From: Pedobacter sp. Bi126
Lineage (GTDB): Bacteria; Bacteroidota; Bacteroidia; Sphingobacteriales; Sphingobacteriaceae
Length of the DNA stretch: 64,000 nucleotides
NCBI RefSeq assembly: GCF_918698245.1
Contig: NZ_CAKKMS010000003.1
Coordinates: 744,001-808,000, forward strand
Reading direction: 5' to 3'
Positions 16,502 to 24,097 of this stretch are shown here, piece by piece (the stretch's first letter is position 1; each line of letters starts with the position of its first letter). A program made the position numbers and the translations under genes. The notes under the pieces are model-generated. The model saw only the letters and a list, made by a program, of their open reading frames with translations. It was not told the origin of the DNA and did no database searches.

Positions 16502-18658
16502 CTACTGAGTTTTTTCCAATTCCTTTTGTCGTCTTCGTTCTTCCCTACGCTCCTGCCTCAATTGTTTTTTGGTTTTAGTGGTGTCGGCTGGCGTGGTTAT
16601 CTGTTTGCTTGAGGTATCTTTTTTAGATCCTCCACCAAAAAGGCGTTCGAAGAAACTTTTATTTTTATCGTGTACAATTACAACCGGTAAGCCGTCTCCA
16701 TCATCATCAAATGCTGTAGTATCAATAACAGCGGTATCAGGGGCTAAATACTGGCGGAGGCCCTCTCTTAAACGGACGTTATAGAAACCATACCCAGAAG
16801 TATCGCTCGGCACTAGCCCCCTTCTTGCCATAATATTTCCCATAAACCTAAAATAGTTGAACATGTAAGGTTTCAAGCTGCCATCAGCCATGAATTTATA
16901 CATCGATGCCTTTGGTTTAGGAACAATACTCGCCAGAAACAATCCATCACCGATGGTTAAATCAGCAGGTTGTTTCCCAAAATAATAGCGCGAAGCCTCA
17001 CCTATTCCATAAATATTCTGGCCTAGTTCCATAATGTTGAAATACACTTCGAGCATCCGTTGTTTGCTTACCAGGTGGTTATGCTCAATAAGCCAAACAA
17101 TTAATATCTCCTCGGCTTTACGGGCCAAGGTTTTTTGACGGCTTAAATAAACATTTTTAACCAGCTGCATACTGATGGTACTGCCACCGCGTTTAAATTT
17201 CTTTTCTTTAAAGTTTACGGCGATTGATTTACGGATCGATTCTTCAACAAAGCCGTTGTGTGTAAAAAATGATGGATCTTCTGCAGTTAAAACCGCATTA
17301 ATAAAGTTTTTCGATATTGATGATAAAGGCGTAAAATTTGGGTTTGATGGGCCTATGGTAATATCTCGCATCGGTTTGCCATACTCATAAGGCGTATAAA
17401 CAAATGGGCTGTTGATTTTTTGCAGATTGGTTTTACCCCATTGTACAATTTTGAAATCAACAGGTGTTAAGGTGGAACTAAAGCGCACACTGTCCGGTAC
17501 TTTGGTATCTAAATAAAAATTTAGGTTATACTTCACCTTACCCTGTACTTTTAATCCTTCCAGCGATTCGAACAGTCCTTGCGGAAAAGCATCTAAAACC
17601 CCTTGCGCATCCTGTTCTTCGGCATTTAGCTTTAACTCATATATTTTGTTCTTTCCTAAAGTATATTTAACAAAAGGATGGATCTGTGCATTTTTTAGGT
17701 ATGCGGTTGAGGTGCTGTCTAAGGCAATGAAATTAGGCCCAACTAAAATATCGGCATCCAGTTTTGCACTTTGTACAATGATATCGTTTGAAGCAATGCG
17801 TGGCTGGTTAATCAGCATGTTTTTTACCGACCATGAGCCAGAAATTTTATAATCATCGCCACTGTATTTTGCATTTTTAAGTTCGGTTTGTAAGGTGTCA
17901 AAACTGATTTTTGCGTGTAGCTTATTGTTTAAATAAGGTAATTCCAGTTTTTTGCCATCGGCATAAGCGGTAAAGCTCAATTCTTTACTGCCTGGGTTTA
18001 CATAACCGTTTACATGCCAGGTAGATTCGTTATTGTTTACATCAATGGTTGATTTTAAATCGCCGCCGTCAATTGTAGCCGTTGTTGCAAAAGTCAACTT
18101 GGCTGTATCGTGGTCGTTTAATTTAAATACCATGTTCTTCACATCCATATCGTCAGGGATTTTGTATAAAACCTGATTTAAGATGTTGCTGGCTATTTCT
18201 GGTAAGTTGGCTTTTCCATTGGTTTGGGTGCTGTCTTTTTTCTTACGTTTTAAGATGAAATCGATATTTGTGGTCGAATCTTTAAGTACAACACTTACAA
18301 AGCCATTGTTCAGCTTTACTTCTGAGAGTTTTACTTTGCCAAAAATGAGCGGGAAAAGTTTTACACCAACACTAAGTTCGCCAATATTAGAAAGCGTATC
18401 CCTATCTTTAGGAACAACAGAAATATTGGTCATTTTTACGGTGCTAAGTCCTGTAAAACCGGCCGATCCTATTTTTACCTCCAAACCATAATCCTTGTCG
18501 GCCTTGGCAATTGCTTTGGCCACCATTTTTTTAAGAAGCGCTTCCCTTTTGCTATAGGCTACCGCACCCAAAGCAATACAAACAACTAAAAAAACACCTA
18601 AAATCCAGGCTCCGATTTTTAAATATTTTTTGGGGATCTTAATTTTTGGTATTCGCAT
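16502..18658 (-). CDS. AsmA-like / GT51 biosynthetic peptidoglycan transglycosylase
   Basis: A 718-residue inner-membrane protein. A transmembrane anchor (about 13-32, IGAWILGVFLVVCIALGAVA) is followed by a long periplasmic AsmA/DUF748-like region (about 40-400). A GT51 glycosyltransferase domain follows (about 440-610) with AVLTAEDPSFFTHNG (catalytic Glu at 460), RGGSTISMQLVKNVYL and QRMLEVYFNIMELG. The C-terminus is low-complexity and Lys/Arg/Glu-rich. There is no penicillin-binding transpeptidase domain. It should polymerise lipid II glycan strands; the role of the AsmA part is not known. Confidence 0.82.
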   Translation of the reverse strand: MRIPKIKIPKKYLKIGAWILGVFLVVCIALGAVAYSKREALLKKMVAKAIAKADKDYGLEVKIGSAGFTGLSTVKMTNISVVPKDRDTLSNIGELSVGVKLFPLIFGKVKLSEVKLNNGFVSVVLKDSTTNIDFILKRKKKDSTQTNGKANLPEIASNILNQVLYKIPDDMDVKNMVFKLNDHDTAKLTFATTATIDGGDLKSTIDVNNNESTWHVNGYVNPGSKELSFTAYADGKKLELPYLNNKLHAKISFDTLQTELKNAKYSGDDYKISGSWSVKNMLINQPRIASNDIIVQSAKLDADILVGPNFIALDSTSTAYLKNAQIHPFVKYTLGKNKIYELKLNAEEQDAQGVLDAFPQGLFESLEGLKVQGKVKYNLNFYLDTKVPDSVRFSSTLTPVDFKIVQWGKTNLQKINSPFVYTPYEYGKPMRDITIGPSNPNFTPLSSISKNFINAVLTAEDPSFFTHNGFVEESIRKSIAVNFKEKKFKRGGSTISMQLVKNVYLSRQKTLARKAEEILIVWLIEHNHLVSKQRMLEVYFNIMELGQNIYGIGEASRYYFGKQPADLTIGDGLFLASIVPKPKASMYKFMADGSLKPYMFNYFRFMGNIMARRGLVPSDTSGYGFYNVRLREGLRQYLAPDTAVIDTTAFDDDGDGLPVVIVHDKNKSFFERLFGGGSKKDTSSKQITTPADTTKTKKQLRQERREERRRQKELEKTQ

Positions 18659-18765
18659 ATAGTCGTTAAAATGGTTAATTGCTTAAACGTAACAATTAAA
18701 TGTTTATTTCGTGTTAAAATTACAGTTAAAAAGCCTAAATAAAAGTATTTGTGGCTATGTTTTGT

Positions 18766-18773
18766 TAATTTTG
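18766..18773 (+). promoter_or_regulatory. TAnnTTTG box before the mrp gene
   Basis: TAATTTTG, 16 bp before the ATG, fits the Bacteroidota -7 element. A TTTG at 18748-18751 is closer than the usual -33 spacing. Confidence 0.4.
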
Positions 18774-18789
18774 AATTTAAATTAATACC

Positions 18790-19866
18790 ATGCAGATTAG
18801 CCCGCAACAAGTTTTAGATGCGCTTAAAAATGTTGAAGATCCCGATCTTAAAAAAGATCTGGTTACTTTAAACATGATTAAAGATTTACAGATAACAGAT
18901 AACCAGGTCAATTTTACATTAGAGCTTACAACACCGGCATGTCCGATGAAGGAAATGCTGAAAAATGCCTGTACAAATGCCATCAAGCATTTTGTATCAC
19001 CAACAGCCGAGGTAGCAATCAATGTAACTTCGAGGGTAACTCAGCCAAGCAATTCCTCATCGTTAGATAACATCAAAAACATCATTTTGGTTTCATCAGG
19101 AAAAGGAGGCGTTGGCAAATCTACTGTTGCGAGTAATCTGGCAGTTGTATTGGCTAAAGATGGTGCAAAAGTTGGCCTTATTGATGCCGATATTTATGGG
19201 CCATCGGTACCCACCATGTTCGATCTGGTTGATGCCAAGCCGGGTGCAGAAGAAACGGCTGATGGTAAAACCAAAATTTTACCGATTGAGAAATATGGGA
19301 TCAAGTTATTGTCTTTAGGCTTTTTTGCAGATCCGGGACAACCAGTGCCATGGCGCGGACCAATGGCATCGAATGCAGTAAAACAATTGTTTAACGATAC
19401 CAACTGGGGGGAACTGGATTATTTGATCGTAGATCTTCCACCGGGAACCGGCGATATCCACATCACCATTACACAAAGCTTCCCGATTTCGGGGGCAGTG
19501 GTGGTTACGACACCTCAACAGGTTGCTTTGGCCGATACGCACAAAGGTTTGGCTATGTTCAGGATGCCGGGAATTAATATTCCGATTTTAGGCGTTATAG
19601 AAAACATGTCGTATTTTACACCAGCAGAATTGCCGGAGAATAAATATTATATCTTCGGAAAAGGTGGCGGTACCGAGCTTGCAGCACGTTTTGATGTGCC
19701 GTTTTTAGGCGAAATTCCAATTATCCAGAGCATTTCGGAAGCTGGAGATAAAGGGAAACCGGTAGCGCTAAACCAGAACCCTCAGCTTGATGTTATATTT
19801 GGAGATATTGCAAGTAAAATTGCTCAACAGATATCCATCAACAACGCGCAAATGGTGAATTGCTAA
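18790..19866 (+). CDS. Mrp/NBP35-family Fe-S carrier ATPase (ApbC)
   Basis: P-loop ATPase that carries Fe-S clusters to apoproteins. 358 residues: an N-terminal MIP18/DUF59 domain (about 1-85, with CPMKEMLKNAC), then a ParA-like domain with the deviant Walker A SGKGGVGKST (about 102-111), the DADIYGPS switch and LIVDLPPGTGD. The CxxC of classical NBP35 is not evident near the C-terminus. It is followed after 34 nt by a NifU-type scaffold gene, a common Fe-S assembly pairing. Confidence 0.93.
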   Translation: MQISPQQVLDALKNVEDPDLKKDLVTLNMIKDLQITDNQVNFTLELTTPACPMKEMLKNACTNAIKHFVSPTAEVAINVTSRVTQPSNSSSLDNIKNIILVSSGKGGVGKSTVASNLAVVLAKDGAKVGLIDADIYGPSVPTMFDLVDAKPGAEETADGKTKILPIEKYGIKLLSLGFFADPGQPVPWRGPMASNAVKQLFNDTNWGELDYLIVDLPPGTGDIHITITQSFPISGAVVVTTPQQVALADTHKGLAMFRMPGINIPILGVIENMSYFTPAELPENKYYIFGKGGGTELAARFDVPFLGEIPIIQSISEAGDKGKPVALNQNPQLDVIFGDIASKIAQQISINNAQMVNC

Positions 19867-19900
19867 AAAATTACTATTTTTATAAATTAAAATATATATA

Positions 19901-20146
19901 ATGAATTTAACAGAACAAGTAGAACAGGCATTGGAAACTATCAGGCCGTATTTAAAGGCTGATGGAGGTGATGTTTCTGTTGAAGAAATTACATCTGAAG
20001 GAACAGTAAAGCTTAAGCTTTTAGGCAACTGCGGTTCTTGCCCGATGAGTTTCATGACTATGAAATCTGGTATCGAACAAGCCATTATGAAAGCTGTTCC
20101 TCAGATCACTTCGGTAGTTGCCGTAAACATGGCAGAGCAAGATTAA
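19901..20146 (+). CDS. NifU C-terminal-domain (Nfu) Fe-S scaffold protein
   Basis: A single Nfu domain of 81 residues with the cluster-binding CGSCPMSF (CxxC) and the preceding YLKADGGDVSVEEI strand. It transfers or holds a [4Fe-4S] cluster in the cytoplasm. Being domain-only, it lacks the A-type domain of E. coli NfuA. It is co-directional with the mrp gene and probably in one operon. Confidence 0.93.
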   Translation: MNLTEQVEQALETIRPYLKADGGDVSVEEITSEGTVKLKLLGNCGSCPMSFMTMKSGIEQAIMKAVPQITSVVAVNMAEQD

Positions 20147-20186
20147 GCTTTAACACTATTTAACAAGGAAGTTTTATTAATAAAAT

Positions 20187-20194
20187 TACTTTTG
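20187..20194 (+). promoter_or_regulatory. TAnnTTTG box just before the gene at 20200
   Basis: TACTTTTG ends 5 bp before the ATG, again suggesting an almost leaderless transcript. Confidence 0.45.
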
Positions 20195-20199
20195 TCTTA

Positions 20200-20835
20200 A
20201 TGAGATATTGTGTTGCCCTAATTTGCCTTATTTTTTCTGTAACCGCTTTTGCACAACAAAAGCCGGCACAGGATAAACTCATCCAATTTTCAGGGATTAT
20301 TACCGATATCGATAGCTCAAACGTGATTCCTTACGTTACTATCACCAATCTTTCTGCGAAGAGTAAAAGGGTTGGTGCTGATTATAGAGGGTATTTTACC
20401 TTCATTGTTAATCCTGGCGATACCATCTTGTTTACGGCCATTGGTTATAAGAAGTTTTCGACTGTAATTCCTGAAGGCACACCCGATAGCAAATACACCA
20501 TTATGGTTAAGTTGAAGGCCAATGTGATCGATTTACCATCGGTGCGTGTTTTTCCATGGGCAACAACAGAAGAATTTACCCGCGAGTTTTTGTCGATGAA
20601 ACTGGCGGATGATGATATGGCCATAGCCAAAAAGAACCTTTCGCGTTCCTCAATTGATGGTTTAATCCAAACTTTACCGCGTGACGGACAGGAAATTGGA
20701 AGTCAGAATTACCGGTATAATTTCGATAGGATGGTCAATAAAAACATGGTGCAAACCAATCCCCTACTTAATCCTTTCGCCTGGGGTAAGCTGATGCAGC
20801 AGATTTTTGATGGGGATAAGAGTAGGACGAATTAG
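20200..20835 (+). CDS. Exported CarboxypepD_reg-like domain protein
   Basis: A 211-residue protein with a signal peptide (ALICLIFSVTAFAQQ). Residues 25-110 form a carboxypeptidase-regulatory-like beta sandwich: FSGIITDIDSSNVIPYVTI, GADYRGYFTFIVNPGDTILF, FTAIGYKKF. The C-terminal half is helical and charged, of unknown function. Such proteins are common in Bacteroidota envelopes. It is the last gene before a solitary GTCAT half-repeat. Confidence 0.75.
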   Translation: MRYCVALICLIFSVTAFAQQKPAQDKLIQFSGIITDIDSSNVIPYVTITNLSAKSKRVGADYRGYFTFIVNPGDTILFTAIGYKKFSTVIPEGTPDSKYTIMVKLKANVIDLPSVRVFPWATTEEFTREFLSMKLADDDMAIAKKNLSRSSIDGLIQTLPRDGQEIGSQNYRYNFDRMVNKNMVQTNPLLNPFAWGKLMQQIFDGDKSRTN

Positions 20836-20845
20836 TCTAATGGGG

Positions 20846-20883
20846 TCGTCATCTCGACTGGAGCGAAGCGAAATGGAGAGATG
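20846..20883. repeat. Solitary half of the GTCAT repeat
   Basis: CGTCATCTCGACTGGAGCGA followed by AATGGAGAGAT resembles the left arm of the element at 4588, with no complementary right arm nearby. Confidence 0.6.
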
Positions 20884-20938
20884 TATAAGCGAAAGGGTAA
20901 ATGTCACATATAAAATCCTTCGGACCACGATCCATCCA

Positions 20939-21451
20939 CTAAGCCTCCCCATTAACGGAACTCTCGAAATCCTTTGTTTTAAGATTTACTTTTAACATAA
21001 AGTAGCATTTACCTCCATCTGCAACATCTATTCTTTCTTTTTTCCAGTCAACATTGAAAGTGTGGCACATGCAATAAATTACAACTTCCTTTTCTCCTTT
21101 GCTATTGGTTGTTGGTGTGTATTGGCGTTTGTAATCTTTAAGATTTATTAGATGGTTCTTTTTGTCGTCACTAGGAGAAAGTAGACTTAGGATATGCTTA
21201 TTATAATCTTCAGCAAATTTTAATAGAATTTTATCTATTTCTTTTAGATCAGTTGAGGTCAACTGAGCCGGTTTTCTAAAAGCAGCGTTTTTTTCGAAGG
21301 GAATTATTGCAATGTACGAAGTGTCGATTTCTGGCCCATTATCATAGCTGTATTCGGGGTTGGGCGAATTTGTTTGCTGGCAGCTAATCAGGCTGACGAT
21401 CGTAAAGATAACGAAGCAACCTTTGCTTAATAACTGCCAACAACTTTTCAT
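20939..21451 (-). CDS. Hypothetical lipoprotein
   Basis: A 170-residue predicted lipoprotein (signal ending IVSLISCQQ, lipobox Cys at 24). The mature part has one KEVVIYCMCHTF stretch with CxC and a C-terminal strand pair. No family was recognised. It starts 4 nt after the peptide deformylase stop, so it is in that operon. Confidence 0.6.
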   Translation of the reverse strand: MKSCWQLLSKGCFVIFTIVSLISCQQTNSPNPEYSYDNGPEIDTSYIAIIPFEKNAAFRKPAQLTSTDLKEIDKILLKFAEDYNKHILSLLSPSDDKKNHLINLKDYKRQYTPTTNSKGEKEVVIYCMCHTFNVDWKKERIDVADGGKCYFMLKVNLKTKDFESSVNGEA

Positions 21452-21455
21452 GGCA

Positions 21456-22016
21456 TTATCTTTTCTTACTCTTATTCGGAAACTTCATTTTGTAATCTGT
21501 TTTGATATTTCCTTTCGAAATCGCATCCAGTTTGCTTTTAAGCATGGTTTTGCGAAGAACACTTACTTTATCGGTAAATAATTTTCCTTCAATATGATCG
21601 TATTCATGTTGGATTACGCGTGCAGGCATTCCGTCTACATCTTCAGTATGTTCTACCCAGTTTTCATCAAAATAGGTGATTTTGACATTCGGCTTGCGCA
21701 TAATGTTTTCACGGATATCAGGAATACTTAAGCAGCCTTCGTTAAAACTCCAGGCCTCTCCCGTTTCTTCCAAAATTTCGGCATTGATAAATACTTTTTT
21801 GTAGCCAGGTGTGCCATCTTCATCTTCGCCTGTATCAACAATAAACAAACGGATAGGCAAACCAATTTGAGGGGCAGCTAAGCCTACGCCATTTGCATAA
21901 TACATGGTGTCGAACATGTCGCTGATTAATTGTTTTAATCCTGGATAATCTTTATCGATATCGGTTCCTACCGTTTTTAAAACAGGATCGCCGTAAGCTA
22001 CTATTGGTAATTTCAT
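21456..22016 (-). CDS. def: Peptide deformylase
   Basis: Removes the formyl group from N-terminal Met of nascent proteins. The 186-residue sequence has all three metal/active-site motifs: GVGLAAPQIG, EGCLSIPDI (metal Cys) and QHEYDHIEG (HExxH). The C-terminal tail is basic. The gene is followed at 4 nt by a lipoprotein and preceded by a palindromic repeat. Confidence 0.96.
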   Translation of the reverse strand: MKLPIVAYGDPVLKTVGTDIDKDYPGLKQLISDMFDTMYYANGVGLAAPQIGLPIRLFIVDTGEDEDGTPGYKKVFINAEILEETGEAWSFNEGCLSIPDIRENIMRKPNVKITYFDENWVEHTEDVDGMPARVIQHEYDHIEGKLFTDKVSVLRKTMLKSKLDAISKGNIKTDYKMKFPNKSKKR

Positions 22017-22063
22017 TGTATTATATTTTTTCAGACCTCAATCTGAGCTTGTTAATCGCAAAT

Positions 22064-22179
22064 TGTCATTCTGAATGCAATGAAGAATCTCTAACATCTT
22101 AATTGCTGTCCAAACAAGTTGCTACTATGTTTAATTGAACTGCTCATCGGTTTGAGATACTTCGTGCCTCAGTATGACA
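22064..22179. repeat. GTCAT-ended palindromic repeat (diverged, long loop)
   Basis: The left arm TGTCATTCTGA...GAAGAATCTC (22064-22089) is partly complementary to GAGATACTTC...CAGTATGACA (22154-22179). It fills the spacer between def and the M16 peptidase. Confidence 0.7.
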
Positions 22180-22203
22180 GCAAGTTCTGTACAAAAATAA
22201 GAA

Positions 22204-23436
22204 TTATTCCTCTATTGGGCAGAAGGTAAAGATATTCAGTTGCTCAATATCTAAAATCTCGTTGGCAACATCTGCTATTTGCTTGGTGGTAACGGCATTT
22301 ATTTTCTCAAAAACAGTTTCCAGAGAATCGATTTTGTTATGGTCGATCAGGCTTTTAGCCATTGAAATAATTAAACCGATCCTGTTTTCCTCCCCCAAAG
22401 CAATCTGTCCGATAAATTTGTTTTTGGCTTTTTGTAACTGCAATTCATTTAAAGGATGTTCTCTGAGCTTTTTGATCTCCTTAAAGATTAAAGAGAGTGC
22501 TTTGGCCTGTTTTTCCTTATCTGTTCCGAAATAAATAGAAAAAATACCGGTATCGCTTAATGGAGAAAAATTGGACTCAATGGTATAGGCAATCCCATAT
22601 TTTTCTCTGATCTGTAGATTTAATACCGAACTCATTCCATTGCCACCAAAGTAATTATTCAACAGCATTAAAGGTACCTTTTGCGATTCATGAGTAGAAT
22701 ATGCCTGCCTGCCTAAAATACAGTGTGCCTGCATAATCGGCTTGTAGATCGTGGTATTGTTTTGTGCGATTATACCAGGTTTAACCCTTTCTTTGTTTGG
22801 ATTATTCTCTTCAACATCAGCAAAATGTTTGCTCCCTTTATTTACAACACTATTTAAGGTATAATTGCCCAAAACGGCCACCACAATTTCGTTTGTGCGG
22901 TAATTAGCTTTTCTGAAATTGATTACATCCTCACGGGTAAAATGCTGAACGGATTCGGTTGTGCCCAAAATGTTGTTGCCCAATGCATGGCCAGCGAAAA
23001 GCATATCTTCAAAATCATCGTTTATGGCCTCTTCCGGTTGATCTAAATAAGAAGAGATTTCATCCAGGATTACACTTTTTTCTTTATCCATTTCCTCTTC
23101 AGGAAAGGTGGAGTGGAACAGAATATCGTTGAAAAGATCTAATGTTCTATCTAAATATGGATTTAAAAAAGAAGCGTGAACGCAGGTGTATTCTTTCGTG
23201 GTATAAGCATTTAAATCTGCCCCAACACTCTCCAAGCGGTTTAAAATCTGGTTGGTACTCCGTTTTTCGGTGCGCTTAAAAATCAGATGCTCAATAAAGT
23301 GTGCTAAACCCGCTTTGTTTTCAGGCTCATCGCGCGATCCTGTGTTAACGATGATGCATGCATGAGATATGGCAGAGGCCGAGGGCACATGCAGTAAGCG
23401 TATGCCGTTTGGCAAAGTGTGAACATTGTATTCCAT
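22204..23436 (-). CDS. M16-family zinc peptidase
   Basis: A 410-residue cytoplasmic member of the insulinase/processing-peptidase family. The inverted zinc motif HFIEH (His46, Glu49, His50) lies in GLAHFIEHLIFKRTEKR, and the third ligand Glu lies in the ENKSVILDEIS-type region around 120. The N-terminal M16 domain is followed by the inactive M16_C domain. Substrates are unknown. It lies 26 nt after a small membrane-protein gene. Confidence 0.9.
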   Translation of the reverse strand: MEYNVHTLPNGIRLLHVPSASAISHACIIVNTGSRDEPENKAGLAHFIEHLIFKRTEKRSTNQILNRLESVGADLNAYTTKEYTCVHASFLNPYLDRTLDLFNDILFHSTFPEEEMDKEKSVILDEISSYLDQPEEAINDDFEDMLFAGHALGNNILGTTESVQHFTREDVINFRKANYRTNEIVVAVLGNYTLNSVVNKGSKHFADVEENNPNKERVKPGIIAQNNTTIYKPIMQAHCILGRQAYSTHESQKVPLMLLNNYFGGNGMSSVLNLQIREKYGIAYTIESNFSPLSDTGIFSIYFGTDKEKQAKALSLIFKEIKKLREHPLNELQLQKAKNKFIGQIALGEENRIGLIISMAKSLIDHNKIDSLETVFEKINAVTTKQIADVANEILDIEQLNIFTFCPIEE

Positions 23437-23462
23437 TGGGGGGCAAAGATAAGGCTAATTGC

Positions 23463-23915
23463 TTACAAAGCCTCTGTATCTGGGTATTGCAATTGTAAAG
23501 CGGAAATCAATTTATTCCTGGTAGGCCTTTTGAGTATCAAAAAAATAAAATTAGCTGCACCGAATATCAAAAAGAATGAATTATGTGTCATAAAAAAACC
23601 AACAATGTTGAAAAGAGCACCTCCTTCCAGCATTGCCGAGCTAATGATAAACGCACTTTGATACATGTTAATCTTGGTGTCGGCAGGGGCTTTTTTGTCG
23701 ATTTTTGCCATTAAGTTTCTGTAAAAAAATATGCTCGCCGAGATGGTAATCAATCCCATAATTGGAAATATTGGGTTAAAAGGCGAAGTGGTTTTGGGGT
23801 TGGCATCAAAAAACATGATTTCGCGGTTAAGAAAGATGGTTACCAATGCAAAGAGGAAAACGCCAGTGCACAAAGCAAGGTGGATAATCTGAAGTGTTTT
23901 TAGTTTAGTGTTCAT
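23463..23915 (-). CDS. Four-TM membrane protein, unknown
   Basis: A 150-residue integral membrane protein with hydrophobic segments at about 10-27, 45-62, 84-105 and 110-128. It resembles short uncharacterised membrane proteins of Bacteroidota. It precedes the M16 gene by 26 nt and is probably co-transcribed with it. No function can be assigned. Confidence 0.6.
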   Translation of the reverse strand: MNTKLKTLQIIHLALCTGVFLFALVTIFLNREIMFFDANPKTTSPFNPIFPIMGLITISASIFFYRNLMAKIDKKAPADTKINMYQSAFIISSAMLEGGALFNIVGFFMTHNSFFLIFGAANFIFLILKRPTRNKLISALQLQYPDTEAL

Positions 23916-23952
23916 TGTGGGATGTAGCTTGATTTAAATTTTAAAAAGGATG

Positions 23953-23980
23953 GTCGTCATTCCCGCAGTGGGGAGATCTG
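23953..23980. repeat. Solitary half of the GTCAT repeat
   Basis: TCGTCATTCCCGCAGTGGGG followed by AGATCTG resembles a left arm, next to the full hairpin at 24003. Confidence 0.55.
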
Positions 23981-24002
23981 TATATAGATTTAAATAAAAG
24001 TA

Positions 24003-24085
24003 TCGTCATTGCGAGGTACGAAGCAATCTTACAACGATCGCTACTGGCGTGCGCATTAAGATTGCTTCGTACCTCGCAATGACGA
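24003..24085. repeat. GTCAT-ended palindromic repeat with perfect 28-bp arms
   Basis: Arms 24003-24030 and 24058-24085 are perfectly complementary (ends TCGTCATTGCGAGG and CCTCGCAATGACGA). The loop is 27 nt. Perfect arms suggest a recent or actively maintained copy. It lies at the 3' side of the S9 peptidase gene, 12 bp from its stop. Confidence 0.92.
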
Positions 24086-24097
24086 ATTTGTTGAAAA

